DNA of 64,000 bases, from positions 124,001 to 188,000 of the forward strand of contig NZ_JAAAWP010000003.1 in NCBI RefSeq assembly GCF_010500915.1. The letters run 5' to 3'. Shown here in pieces: positions 55,862 to 64,000 of the stretch. A program made the translations under genes and the position numbers. The notes under the pieces were generated by a model, which was not told where the DNA came from, ran no database searches, and saw only the letters and a program-made list of their open reading frames with translations. Positions within the stretch are counted from its first letter, which is position 1, and every line of letters starts with the position of its first letter. The DNA is from Alteromonas hispanica. GTDB lineage: Bacteria > Pseudomonadota > Gammaproteobacteria > Enterobacterales > Alteromonadaceae.

Positions 55862-56848
55862 TTATTTTTGATCTAATTCAATGCGACCGTTTACGGTGGA
55901 GACATCTACGTTGGCAGCGCCCCCATCTTTTATGAAGCGCAGCGAACTGCTTGGGCCATACTTTGGCTTATTCACTTTGTCATTACTAATACGGTTCTTA
56001 ATACTACCTCCGGCATGGGCCTCAATATCAAACTGGGCAGATACATCACTTTGGAAAGTCAGCGATATCGAGCCACCTACTGAATTGGCTTTAACCTGTC
56101 CATTCGCGTTCAGTGACATGCGAGCTGTGGTTTTTCCATTAACCGTATCAATACTTAATGCATCGACCTCTGCCAAGGTGAGATCTATTCGGCCATTAAC
56201 AGTTTCTACCGCTACATCAGGGCTTGTGGTGTCAACTTGAAGGTCGCCATTTACCGAGGTAAATGAGATATCGCTAGCGCCAGAGTGCTGAACATCAATG
56301 TCGCCATTCACTGTTTCAACATCTAATTCCCCAATAATATTGCGTAGTTCAATATCGCCATTTACCGACTCTACTTCGACACGACTCCCAACGTCTTGCA
56401 ACGTTACATCACCGTTAACCACCTCGATATCAACAGCGTTCTGTATTCCATTAACCATAATATCTGCGTTTACTGCTGTGTAATGCAAGTCGCTGTCTTT
56501 CGGTACATAAACCGTAAGGTCGTCTCCATCTTTATCGTTGCCATACCATTGTTTTGACTTGCGCTTTACTTCAACGTGAATGACAACCACATCACCTCGT
56601 TTCTCAAAAATAAACTCTTCGGTTCGCTCACCTAGCTCTCCAAAAACTCGAACTTGAGATTTATCCCACACTTTTACCTCTGTACGCCCGTTTACATGCT
56701 CTATATCCACTTTAGGCGATGATGAAGTATCAATGGTTTTATCCACCTTTTCACCTGCACTAACGCCTAACGAAACCACAAACAGCATAATCGCCGCGAG
56801 CGCATGTGCGACGACAGATGATGGTGAATTAGATTGTCTTATTTTCAT
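55862..56848 (-). CDS. Exported DUF4097 beta-helix-like protein
   Basis: 328 residues from ATG 56848 (AGAGGT before). Signal peptide up to GVSAGEK, then about 10 repeats with the VNGD/VNGR turn roughly every 16-18 residues, the right-handed beta-solenoid pattern of DUF4097. The domain is thought to be periplasmic or surface-linked. It follows the sigma and anti-sigma genes and is probably their target or signal partner. Function unknown. Confidence 0.8.
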   Translation of the reverse strand: MKIRQSNSPSSVVAHALAAIMLFVVSLGVSAGEKVDKTIDTSSSPKVDIEHVNGRTEVKVWDKSQVRVFGELGERTEEFIFEKRGDVVVIHVEVKRKSKQWYGNDKDGDDLTVYVPKDSDLHYTAVNADIMVNGIQNAVDIEVVNGDVTLQDVGSRVEVESVNGDIELRNIIGELDVETVNGDIDVQHSGASDISFTSVNGDLQVDTTSPDVAVETVNGRIDLTLAEVDALSIDTVNGKTTARMSLNANGQVKANSVGGSISLTFQSDVSAQFDIEAHAGGSIKNRISNDKVNKPKYGPSSSLRFIKDGGAANVDVSTVNGRIELDQK

Positions 56849-56862
56849 GGTATTACCTCTTA

Positions 56863-57360
56863 TTAAATTTGCTGCCATTTTGGCGCGTGCACTCGCTCAA
56901 CTAGGGCAATTTGTTGTTGAAAAACATGGTGTAGCATCTTTATTAACGCGGTATTGTCAGGGTCTTCTTTCAACGCTTTTTTTATTGCATCTGCGGCTTC
57001 ATCTAACTCGTTAAGCTGTTGCTGCCAATTTTCTGTTAACGCTGGCGTTTTTTCATAGCTTGCTAACAGAGTTGTTAAGTATTGCTGCTGCTGCGCACTT
57101 TGCACTTCAACTAGCGCGTAGTTATCAGGAGACGCTCTTTCTCTTTCATCTATCTCGAATGTAAAGAACCAGAGCACACTGAATACGCCCATCAAAGCCG
57201 CTACACTTCCCCAGCGTCGATAGGTATTCGAGTGCTGCTCGAAAGCGTTCTCATCACTTGTGATACCAAGCTCTATGCCTCTCCATAAATCTCGCTCGGG
57301 CTGCTGCTCCTTAGGCATCTGAAGAACTCGCTGCGATAGCGTTTTGTCAGCTTTACTCAT
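56863..57360 (-). CDS. Putative anti-sigma factor, single-pass membrane protein
   Basis: 165 residues from ATG 57360. A cytoplasmic part of about 47 residues is followed by one helix (GSVAALMGVFSVLWFFTF) and a coiled-coil periplasmic domain rich in Gln and Glu. No ZAS Cys/His motif is seen. It overlaps the sigma gene by 8 bp, the usual arrangement of an ECF sigma with its anti-sigma. Function is inferred from context. Confidence 0.7.
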   Translation of the reverse strand: MSKADKTLSQRVLQMPKEQQPERDLWRGIELGITSDENAFEQHSNTYRRWGSVAALMGVFSVLWFFTFEIDERERASPDNYALVEVQSAQQQQYLTTLLASYEKTPALTENWQQQLNELDEAADAIKKALKEDPDNTALIKMLHHVFQQQIALVERVHAPKWQQI

Positions 57361-57928
57361 CTTTATACCCCATGGCATGTTTTAATAGCCCTTTGGCTCG
57401 GTGCAGTTGGGCTTTACTTGAACCTACCGCCATATTCAACATTTTGGCTATTTCTTCATGTCGATAACCTTCCACCGCATGCAAGACAAAGACTAATCTA
57501 GCCCGCTCTGGCAGCGCTCTTATGTGCTTCTCTAAGTCTTCGTTATCTGGTTGTTGCGGTGCAACCGGCTCACTGCCCCCACTTAACTCAATGTTCAGCA
57601 TGCGTTGAAACCAGCCTCTCTGTTTACGCATATACGAAATGGTGACGTTGGCAGTTACACTGTGTAACCAAGTACTAAATTGACTATTTCCATCGTAATT
57701 CGCAATTTTTCTCCACAGCTGAATAAAAACCTCTTGAACAGCATCTTCGGCCATATTTTTTTCGCCCGTCATGCGATAACACAGTGCATAAACACGGCCT
57801 ATATGCTGCTGATACAACAGCTTAAAGGCATGTTTATCTCCCGCTTTCACATCAGCAATAAGTGCACTTTCCTTTTTAACGGTAAATACCTCTTTGTTCG
57901 GGGAAATAGATTTTAGGGCCTGCTCCAT
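57353..57928 (-). CDS. ECF-type RNA polymerase sigma factor
   Basis: 191 residues. Region 2 has YRMTGEKNMAEDAVQEVFIQLWR and FSTWLHSVTANVTISYMRKQ; region 4 has LPERARLVFVLHAVEGYRHEEIAKML and GSSKAQLHRAK. No regions 1 and 3. The N-terminal 15 residues are an extension. First gene of the operon with the anti-sigma-like and DUF4097 genes. Confidence 0.9.
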   Translation of the reverse strand: MEQALKSISPNKEVFTVKKESALIADVKAGDKHAFKLLYQQHIGRVYALCYRMTGEKNMAEDAVQEVFIQLWRKIANYDGNSQFSTWLHSVTANVTISYMRKQRGWFQRMLNIELSGGSEPVAPQQPDNEDLEKHIRALPERARLVFVLHAVEGYRHEEIAKMLNMAVGSSKAQLHRAKGLLKHAMGYKDE

Positions 57929-57955
57929 GACACTCTCTTTTTTGTGTACACTGGG

Positions 57956-57970
57956 TAACGAATCTCGTTA
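57956..57970. promoter_or_regulatory. Palindrome in the sigma/yiiM divergent region
   Basis: TAACGA-ATC-TCGTTA, perfect 6-bp arms, 28 bp upstream of the ECF sigma start. It could be a leader hairpin or an operator; GTGTACAC lies beside it. Confidence 0.35.
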
Positions 57971-58048
57971 GTGTTATATCCTTAGTCGTAGCCTATAGTA
58001 GAAAGGTTTAAAGAGAAGAATAACTTTTTTCAAAAACACGGAGCCGAT

Positions 58049-58684
58049 ATGTCAGAATTCAGAGTAGAAGCGTTGTTCGCAGGCCAACCTAAGCCATTAG
58101 GTCCTCGTAAATCGCTAAGTAGTATTGTCAAAGAAGCCGTCGCGCAACTTACTGTTCATATCGACAAAACAGAAGAAGATCTGCAAGCTAATCAACGCCT
58201 GCATGGTGGCCCTGAAAAAGTATTGCATCAATATAACCCGCTAAATTACCTAACTTTGAGAAAGCACTTTCCAGAGGGCAATTTTGTGCCAGGCAGCATA
58301 GGTGAAAACCTCAGTGTAGAGGGTATGGACGACGCCACCGTGTTTATTGGGGATATTTGGCAATTTGGTAATGTACAACTTCAGGTAAGTGCCCCTAGAG
58401 CGCCGTGTAATAAAATATCTCAACGTTACGGTATTTCTAATTTAGACAGGTTCGTTGGTGAGAGAGGAATAACTGGGTGGTACTACCGAGTTTTGGAGCC
58501 TGGCATAATTTACCCCGGCGATGCCGTAAATTTAGTAGAGCGCTCCAGCAATACGGTGAGTGTACATGAGCTTATGCAATGTGCTCACAAAAAAACAGAC
58601 AAAACACTAGCAGCTAAATTGTCGGCACTGACCATACTTGATGACGAATGGCGCTTAAAGTGCGAAAAAATAGCTGCCGCTTAA
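58049..58684 (+). CDS. yiiM: MOSC-domain protein YiiM
   Basis: 211 residues. MOSC sulfur-carrier domain with NQRLHGGPEKVLHQYN, FVPGSIGENLSVEGM and the conserved Cys in SAPRAPCNKI. A 3-alpha tail follows. E. coli YiiM helps detoxify N-hydroxylated purines through a molybdenum route. Monocistronic, with the ECF operon opposite. Confidence 0.9.
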   Translation: MSEFRVEALFAGQPKPLGPRKSLSSIVKEAVAQLTVHIDKTEEDLQANQRLHGGPEKVLHQYNPLNYLTLRKHFPEGNFVPGSIGENLSVEGMDDATVFIGDIWQFGNVQLQVSAPRAPCNKISQRYGISNLDRFVGERGITGWYYRVLEPGIIYPGDAVNLVERSSNTVSVHELMQCAHKKTDKTLAAKLSALTILDDEWRLKCEKIAAA

Positions 58685-58709
58685 GAAGAAAAAAACTAGT
58701 TAGTGGCTC

Positions 58710-59792
58710 TTAAAGCGCCACTTCCTCTCCCTCATTGAGGATGTAAAGCGGAATTTTATTACTCAGTTTCTCGTCCATTTTTAATAGCCTGAATAGGGCT
58801 GAATGAGAAGTTTTGTCGCCCATTTGCCAGCTTGCATTGCCATATCCCCATGGGATGACGACTTTACAATCTAGCTCTTTAGCCGCCACTAATGCATCTT
58901 CGGGAGTTGTGTGAACATTGCGATACCACTTAGGCGAAGACTCACTAAAATATGAAGCAATGGGAAGTAAACAAACATCTATGCTACCAAAACGGCCTGC
59001 AATATCTTCAAAATGCTTGGAGTACCCCGTGTCGCCGGAAAAAAATAGTGTTTTACCCTGATTCTCTAAAACCCAGCCACCCCACAGCGCCTTGTCGTTA
59101 TCCTCATATAGATACGGCACTACAATACGACTACTGAAATGGTGAGCAGGAACAAAATGAATAGTGGTATCACCTACTTTTTTGTTTGCATACCAAGCCA
59201 TTTCCGTAATATCAAAACCGCCTGTTGGAAAGTGCTCAGCAAAACCTAACGGCACCAAATATGAAGGCTTATTACCTATGTGTTTAATGTCTGCTTTATT
59301 GAAGTGATCATAATGAATATGGGAGTACATCACCGCATTTGTGCGCTCTATTTCATCTCGTGTCATCGTTGCCGCGGGCTGACGAAAAAAGCCTTCTGCT
59401 AATTTAAAGCCCCAGTCTACCGGCCAGTCGAACTGATCGAATACAGGGTCAAACAAAAATTGCTGGTTGTTGCTAGTAGACACAACAAAGCTAGCATGAC
59501 CAAGCCATTTAATTGTAAAGCCACTGTTGATTGATAAGGAAGGGTTGTTACCTTTGTAAAAGCAATCCTGCATTTTTGCTTCGCACTCAATGCGCTCAGT
59601 TGGAGGATAGCAGTTAGATTGGCAAGTCACTGGGTAATCGGGAAAATTCTTATAAACGTTGGCAAACCGGTCTTCCTCACCCTCGAATTGCGAGCGCTTT
59701 ATTACGGTATTAGAGTGCGCAAGAGTTTGGACAGTATTGTCTACTGCACATGCACATAATAAGAGCGGAAAGAGTAAAAAGACGTATTTCAT
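58710..59792 (-). CDS. MBL-fold hydrolase lipoprotein (NAPE-PLD/UlaG-like)
   Basis: 360 residues from ATG 59792 (GAG 6-7 nt upstream). Lipobox LLLCAC gives an anchor Cys near residue 14. The metal site is HIHYDHFN, with GHASFVV before it and FSGDTGYS and PWGYGN after, as in NAPE-PLD-like and RomA proteins. A Cys-rich stretch (CQSNC...CEAKMQDC) near 60-90 may form disulfides. Substrate unknown. Confidence 0.83.
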   Translation of the reverse strand: MKYVFLLFPLLLCACAVDNTVQTLAHSNTVIKRSQFEGEEDRFANVYKNFPDYPVTCQSNCYPPTERIECEAKMQDCFYKGNNPSLSINSGFTIKWLGHASFVVSTSNNQQFLFDPVFDQFDWPVDWGFKLAEGFFRQPAATMTRDEIERTNAVMYSHIHYDHFNKADIKHIGNKPSYLVPLGFAEHFPTGGFDITEMAWYANKKVGDTTIHFVPAHHFSSRIVVPYLYEDNDKALWGGWVLENQGKTLFFSGDTGYSKHFEDIAGRFGSIDVCLLPIASYFSESSPKWYRNVHTTPEDALVAAKELDCKVVIPWGYGNASWQMGDKTSHSALFRLLKMDEKLSNKIPLYILNEGEEVAL

Positions 59793-59889
59793 TTCGAGCT
59801 CAATGGTTTCAATAAAACTGATAGTAAAATATTTGTACTTAAATAGGGAGGAGGAAAAAACAAAAAACGTAAGTAAATGTTTAGACATA

Positions 59890-59917
59890 AAAAAACCGCT
59901 CTAATGAGCGGCTTTTT
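59890..59917. terminator. Terminator of the rpsF operon
   Basis: CCGCTC-TAAT-GAGCGG with A-run before and CTTTTT after, directly downstream of rplI on minus; symmetric enough to act both ways. Confidence 0.85.
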
Positions 59918-59934
59918 CAACTAATCGTCAGCGC

Positions 59935-60387
59935 TTACGCTTCAGCAATAATAATCACTTTAATAGAAGTGATTACGTCAGCGTGAAGCTGTACGTCGAT
60001 GTCGTACTCACCGGTTTCACGAAGTGTACCAGTAGGTAGTTTAACCTGAGATTTTTGTACTTCAACGCCAGCTGCAGTAATTGCATCAGCGATGTCACGA
60101 GTACCAACAGAGCCAAACAACTTGCCTTCTTCACCAGCAGGTGCAGCAATTGTAACTTCAGCCAACTCATTGATTTTCTCAGCACTTGCGTTTGCAGCAG
60201 CTAGCTGCTCAGCAATGTTTGCTTCTAGTTCAGCACGACGTGCTTCGAACTTTTCAACGTTGTCTTTAGTTGCAGGAACCGCTTTACCCTGTGGGAAAAG
60301 GAAGTTACGCGCATAACCAGACTTTACAGTCACTTGGTCGCCCAAGCCGCCAAGGTTGGCGATTTTATCTAGTAGGATGATGTTCAT
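59935..60387 (-). CDS. rplI: 50S ribosomal protein L9
   Basis: 150 residues. [30 protein letters not shown] (positions 1-30) is the N-terminal rRNA-binding domain, joined by a long helix to the C-terminal domain with [14 protein letters not shown]. Ends the rpsF-rpsR-rplI operon. Confidence 0.97.
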   Translation of the reverse strand: MNIILLDKIANLGGLGDQVTVKSGYARNFLFPQGKAVPATKDNVEKFEARRAELEANIAEQLAAANASAEKINELAEVTIAAPAGEEGKLFGSVGTRDIADAITAAGVEVQKSQVKLPTGTLRETGEYDIDVQLHADVITSIKVIIIAEA

Positions 60388-60413
60388 CTAAGCTACCCCT
60401 TAAGTTCGCCAAA

Positions 60414-60641
60414 TTACTTGTGTGAATCAGTGTACGGAAGCAACGCAAGAAAACGTGCGCGCTTTATCGCAGATGACAACTGACGCTGATATTTTGCGCT
60501 AGTACCAGTAATACGGCTAGGGACAATTTTACCGCTCTCAGTGATGTAGTTCTTAAGAGTAGCGATATCTTTGTAATCTATTTCGGTCACACCTTCTGCA
60601 GTGAAACGGCAGAACTTACGACGTCTGAAAAAACGAGCCAT
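60414..60641 (-). CDS. rpsR: 30S ribosomal protein S18
   Basis: 75 residues. [10 protein letters not shown] start and [20 protein letters not shown] tail; partner of S6 on the platform of the 30S subunit. Eleven bases below rpsF; no priB between. Confidence 0.97.
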   Translation of the reverse strand: MARFFRRRKFCRFTAEGVTEIDYKDIATLKNYITESGKIVPSRITGTSAKYQRQLSSAIKRARFLALLPYTDSHK

Positions 60642-60652
60642 GGGTGATCTCC

Positions 60653-61054
60653 TTAAGCGTTGTCTTCAGTGGTTTCAGTTTTCTTTTCTGCACGCTCTGT
60701 GCGAGGAGCAGAATCGTCACGACGCTCACGACGTGGCTCTTCTTTCATCATTGGAGAAGGCTCAGTCACAGCAGTCTTAGTGCGCATAACCATGTTACGT
60801 AGGATCACGTCGTTGAAACGGAAAGCATTTTCCAATTCGTCAACAGCTTCTGCAGATGCTTCAGCATTGATTAGTACGTAGTGGGCTTTGTGCAGCTTTT
60901 CGATTGGGTAAGCCAATTGACGACGGCCCCAATCTTCTAAACGATGAATCTGACCACCGTCTTGCTTAAGAATTGTAGTATAACGCTCGATCATACCAGG
61001 TACTTGTTCACTCTGATCAGGGTGAACCATAAATACGATTTCGTAATGACGCAT
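60653..61054 (-). CDS. rpsF: 30S ribosomal protein S6
   Basis: 133 residues. [17 protein letters not shown] start, [29 protein letters not shown] and a variable acidic/basic tail from about 97 (EPRRERRDD to EDNA). In E. coli the tail is glutamylated by RimK. First gene of the operon. Confidence 0.96.
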   Translation of the reverse strand: MRHYEIVFMVHPDQSEQVPGMIERYTTILKQDGGQIHRLEDWGRRQLAYPIEKLHKAHYVLINAEASAEAVDELENAFRFNDVILRNMVMRTKTAVTEPSPMMKEEPRRERRDDSAPRTERAEKKTETTEDNA

Positions 61055-61150
61055 TATAGCTCCTTACGGTTGTAGCCTCGACAGTACAGCCAACTGTATG
61101 GAGACAAGGAACGAGTTAGGATGGCTGTAAGGGCGCGCATTATACGCATA
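61055..61150 (-). promoter_or_regulatory. rpsF leader, candidate S6:S18 autoregulatory site
   Basis: On minus the leader just before the start reads ACCG-TAAGGAG and upstream holds pairing segments around GGCTGTA / TACAACC. A CCG next to the ribosome site and a hairpin are the features of the known S6:S18-binding motif. This is only a visual match. Confidence 0.4.
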
Positions 61151-61203
61151 CCGTAGAATTTGCACAAGCATTAATCACCTGTACTGAGCATAATTCTGTA
61201 CTG

Positions 61204-62376
61204 CTATGTCGGAATGGCGAGGACGAATTCGGTTTGCTTTTTATCTGAATTGACGCTCAGCACTCCTTCGTGAGCAGATGCTATTTGCGAAGCGATGAAG
61301 AGGCCTAACCCTAAACCTCCTGCGTCTTTCTGCTTCTCGTGACGCCAAAACGGCTGGAAAAGACGGGACATAGATTCTTTTGCTATTGGCTCACCGCTAT
61401 TGGTAACGCGTATAATAAGTTCGTTATCAACTAAGTCAGCATAAACGTGAATAGGCTTGGTTATATCTCCGTGAACAATGGCATTTGTCAATAAGTTAGA
61501 CAACACCTGGCTTAAGCGGTCTGGGTCACAAAAAACCGGAGTGTTTATATTGATGTGATACTTGATAGCACATTCGCTGTGGGTAAGCTCTAACTCAGAC
61601 ACGGTGTAGCGCAACAGTGCGCCTAAATTATTAGTGTGTTTTTTTTCTAACGGAATGCTGCTACCCATTTTACCGTGTGTAAAATCCATTACATCTGATA
61701 TAAGTCTAGTCATACGGCTAACGCTGTTATTCATGCGTTTCAATATGGTTTTAGCCGTGTGCTCTTGAGGCAAGTCTGAGAGAAAATCGATCCCCATTTT
61801 GATTGATGACAAAGGCGTTCTAATGTCGTGGCCTAATATAGCAATATATTGCTCTCGTAATTTGGCAGCAGATTGCTCATCAAACAGTTCAGCTTTGGTA
61901 TCTTCAAGAGACTCGTAAAGGGTGATTTGACGAGATATAAGCGCTGCAAAAGAAGATATCTGTTGAGTGATCGACTCCGTTTTTAACTTCGCCGGCAAAG
62001 GGTCTAACCCACAAATTGTGCCGAAGAAATTCCCTTCGGTATCGTATATTGGATAGGAAAAGTAACTCTCAAACCCATATAAACCGGGGATAGGGCTTTT
62101 TTGATATTCCTCGTCGTTAGAGGCGTGCTCTATAACAATGGGCTTTTGGGACATTCTAACCGAATTACAAAACGTGGTTTGAATATCTAACTGGTCACCA
62201 GGTTTTAAATTAAATTCAACCCGATCCAGCACAGAACACATTGTCCATTCTTGTTGTGTTACCCGCGCAACACAAATAAACCGTAAACCCGTGATATCTG
62301 CCAGCATTTCCATGATATGCGGAATAGCATCTATGGTTTGTATCGCGCTTATGTCTGTTGATGTTGTGGTGCTCAT
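61204..62376 (-). CDS. Soluble GAF-domain sensor histidine kinase
   Basis: 390 residues with no membrane segment. GAF domain at about 15-150 (CNSVRMSQKPIVIEHA, GTICGLDP), HisKA with H183 in LGHDIRTPLSSI, and HATPase with NLLTNAIVHGD and GGLGLGLFIASQI. GAF cysteines near C70 could sense redox or ligand. No response regulator lies next to it; orphan kinase. Confidence 0.88.
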   Translation of the reverse strand: MSTTTSTDISAIQTIDAIPHIMEMLADITGLRFICVARVTQQEWTMCSVLDRVEFNLKPGDQLDIQTTFCNSVRMSQKPIVIEHASNDEEYQKSPIPGLYGFESYFSYPIYDTEGNFFGTICGLDPLPAKLKTESITQQISSFAALISRQITLYESLEDTKAELFDEQSAAKLREQYIAILGHDIRTPLSSIKMGIDFLSDLPQEHTAKTILKRMNNSVSRMTRLISDVMDFTHGKMGSSIPLEKKHTNNLGALLRYTVSELELTHSECAIKYHININTPVFCDPDRLSQVLSNLLTNAIVHGDITKPIHVYADLVDNELIIRVTNSGEPIAKESMSRLFQPFWRHEKQKDAGGLGLGLFIASQIASAHEGVLSVNSDKKQTEFVLAIPT

Positions 62377-62623
62377 TTAAGTCTCTCCATGCTACGTGCG
62401 TCCAAGCTTTTTAAGGTTTTATGGAATAAAAAAACCTGCTTCACGATAAATGAGCAATCGTCCCATACCTGTATGTTGACACTGAAAAGTGGAAAATAAA
62501 AGATATTATCTTAGGGCCTGGTTAAATGTTATACATCCACAGAACAGCCGGTAGATATTGACTTAGTATGCATATGTACTTTGAACCACTTTACAACGCG
62601 CTGTTGTAAAATTCACCTAATAA

Positions 62624-62639
62624 CTGTTTATTTATACAG
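62624..62639. promoter_or_regulatory. LexA (SOS) box upstream of yebG
   Basis: CTGTTTATTTATACAG fits CTG-N10-CAG exactly and lies 46 bp before the start. E. coli yebG is also an SOS gene. Confidence 0.85.
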
Positions 62640-62685
62640 TTAAATGCGGTAAAGTTTTTGGGAACTTACAAAAAGGGGACCTACC

Positions 62686-62973
62686 ATGGCCATTACCACA
62701 CAGTATGTTGTTACGCACAAAGGGGTAGAAAAATTGGTAACTACCGATAAAAAAGAAGCCGATCAGTACGATAAGATGCTAGATGCAGCGGACAATTTAG
62801 CCCAGTATATCCTCGCCAAAGGCATTACTCTTGAAGACAAGGCGGTAGAAGAGCTAACAATTCTACTGTCTAAGAATAAAGACAAGGTAAGCAAAATTTT
62901 TAAAGGGGCCACTGCAGATAGCGTGCTTGAAGATGAGAGCGCGGAAGTTGTAAAACTTAAGGCCAACGGATAA
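62686..62973 (+). CDS. yebG: SOS-inducible protein YebG
   Basis: 95 residues. KKEADQYDKMLDAADNLAQYI matches the core of E. coli YebG (96 residues), a DNA-damage-induced protein of unknown function. An AGGGGA site is 6-7 nt before ATG. Preceded by a LexA box. It is followed by a non-coding gap. Confidence 0.9.
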   Translation: MAITTQYVVTHKGVEKLVTTDKKEADQYDKMLDAADNLAQYILAKGITLEDKAVEELTILLSKNKDKVSKIFKGATADSVLEDESAEVVKLKANG

Positions 62974-63320
62974 AGCGCTTCGCTTTCTTGTAATAGACAT
63001 ATTTGCAACAGCGATTAAATTTCTGACTAACTCTCTTAAACCAGGCGGCGTTTTTACTGTATCACAAGAACTTTATGGCAAGTCTTTGTGCGTAGTCCGC
63101 AAATGCTATTAGTGACGCGCCAGAGCATCACGGCGAAAGAACCCGCTACAGAAAAGTGCTGAAGACACAATGATTTTTGCTGTAAAACTATGTAACAACC
63201 AACTTATTCGGTAGCATGGTAGCAGCAATACATTGTGTCAGCTCGTTACCGTAATAAGGTATCAAAGTACTGAAGCAGCTTATGAAACGCGAGCACTTGA
63301 GAGATTAGTTAGGGATTTAC
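62974..63320. other. 347-bp non-coding gap between yebG and the ABC ATPase
   Basis: No ORF, strong terminator or clear repeat was seen. An AGGGATTTAC site precedes the GTG of the next gene. Confidence 0.4.
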
Positions 63321-64000
63321 GTGGAAGCGATAACAAAAACTGAGAGTTCGTACAAAGTCGCCATTGCTGTTGATGGGGTTAGCTTTTCTTATCGAAAGGG
63401 TGGCACGCCCGTTATCGACATTCCCCATTGGCAATTGAATAAAGGCGAACATGTTTTTCTTTCCGGCCCCTCCGGTAGTGGCAAAAGTACCTTCCTCAAT
63501 CTATTAAGCGGCACTTTAACACCCGACTCAGGCTCTATAAGCCTTCTAGAAAAACCCTTCTCCTCTCTTTCAAACAAACAGCGAGACCGATTTCGCGCCA
63601 ACCACATCGGGGTGGTTTTTCAGCAATTTAATTTAATTCCCTATCTGTCTGTAAAGCAGAACATAGAGGCTGCAATGTATTTTGCTGGCAACCCGATTAA
63701 AAGTAAAAAAGTCGATGAGCGCATTGTTATGTTAATTGAACAATTAGCGCTTTCGCCACAGGTGCTTCACGTTAAAGCTGATGCTTTGAGTGTGGGTCAG
63801 CAGCAGCGCATAGCAATTGCCCGCGCCCTAATAAATTCACCTGATGTTCTAATAGTTGATGAGCCTACGTCGGCATTAGATGCGAAGGCAAGAGATAGTT
63901 TTATGGCGATATTAAAAAGTGTCGCCAAAGACAGTGCCTTAGTTTTCGTAAGTCATGACCCTTACATGATGAAGTATTTCTCAAACCACCTAAAAATGCG
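63321..64000 (+). CDS. ABC transporter ATP-binding protein, MacB/LolD-like (runs off the right edge)
   Basis: 226 codons present. Walker A GPSGSGKSTFLN, Q-loop FQQFNLIPYLS, signature LSVGQQQRIAIARAL, Walker B VLIVDEPTSALD and H-loop SHD are in order. The signature has V for G (LSVGQ). Likely partners are FtsX-like permease genes downstream. The GTG start with AGGGA before is given; an exporter of lipoprotein or peptide type is inferred. Confidence 0.85.
   Translation, partial: MEAITKTESSYKVAIAVDGVSFSYRKGGTPVIDIPHWQLNKGEHVFLSGPSGSGKSTFLNLLSGTLTPDSGSISLLEKPFSSLSNKQRDRFRANHIGVVFQQFNLIPYLSVKQNIEAAMYFAGNPIKSKKVDERIVMLIEQLALSPQVLHVKADALSVGQQQRIAIARALINSPDVLIVDEPTSALDAKARDSFMAILKSVAKDSALVFVSHDPYMMKYFSNHLKM

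Overview
The window is chromosomal DNA of a marine gammaproteobacterium, most likely Alteromonas or a close relative in the Alteromonadales. This rests on the mid-40s GC feel, the E. coli-like housekeeping gene orders, and strong resemblance of single proteins (amylosucrase, FolE, QueG, HflX) to marine Gammaproteobacteria and E. coli families. Species cannot be fixed from the sequence alone. No rRNA, tRNA, CRISPR array, prophage or intact transposase gene was seen.

Layout. 1-3.6 kb: the 5' half of pyrC, a PhnA-domain protein, a lipocalin lipoprotein, an aldo/keto reductase and a VOC-fold protein. 3.7-7.2 kb: an MFS transporter divergent from an amylosucrase. 7.6-9.5 kb: a small CPXCG protein, then folE and folM, divergent, which suggests reduced monapterin synthesis. 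9.6-11.6 kb: aguA-aguB, the two-step route from agmatine to putrescine. 11.6 kb: a 99-nt imperfect palindrome resembling a miniature element. 11.8-19.6 kb: the four genes of the ligase-associated DNA repair cluster (PdeM and Lhr-Core helicase on minus; MBL exonuclease and ATP-dependent ligase on plus), split by a LpxH-like phosphoesterase and a class 3 lipase. 19.6-21.9 kb: a fructokinase divergent from a ROK regulator over a 31-bp palindrome. 22-29 kb: a secreted S9 peptidase, two GSTs, a lipase with its foldase, ubiG and a DUF2237 protein. 29-36 kb: an aldehyde dehydrogenase/acetolactate synthase operon, a DUF4112 protein, hemH and an AbgT-family transporter.

36-47.6 kb is the conserved nnr-tsaE-amiB-mutL-miaA-hfq-hflX-hflK-hflC run with divergent queG, in the same order as E. 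coli. It covers metabolite repair, tRNA modification, mismatch repair, RNA chaperone and FtsH control. 47.6-50.3 kb: a small membrane protein, hemE and nudC; between hemE and nudC an orphan promoter plus terminator on the plus strand suggest an undescribed sRNA of about 70 nt. 50.8-53.5 kb: zur-cheX-yjbQ with overlapping ends, then an OmpA/OprF-like porin with thrombospondin type 3 repeats. 53.6-59.8 kb: dnaB, a lipoprotein behind a triple 14-bp repeat, an ECF sigma/anti-sigma-like/DUF4097 operon, yiiM and an MBL lipoprotein. 59.9-61.1 kb: rpsF-rpsR-rplI without priB. 61.2-64 kb: a GAF histidine kinase, LexA-box-controlled yebG and the start of an ABC transporter ATPase.

Best leads for something undescribed: the hemE/nudC sRNA candidate, the palindromic element at 11.6 kb, the repeat upstream of the GTG-started lipoprotein, the sigma/anti-sigma/DUF4097 module, and the two extra genes inside the DNA repair cluster.
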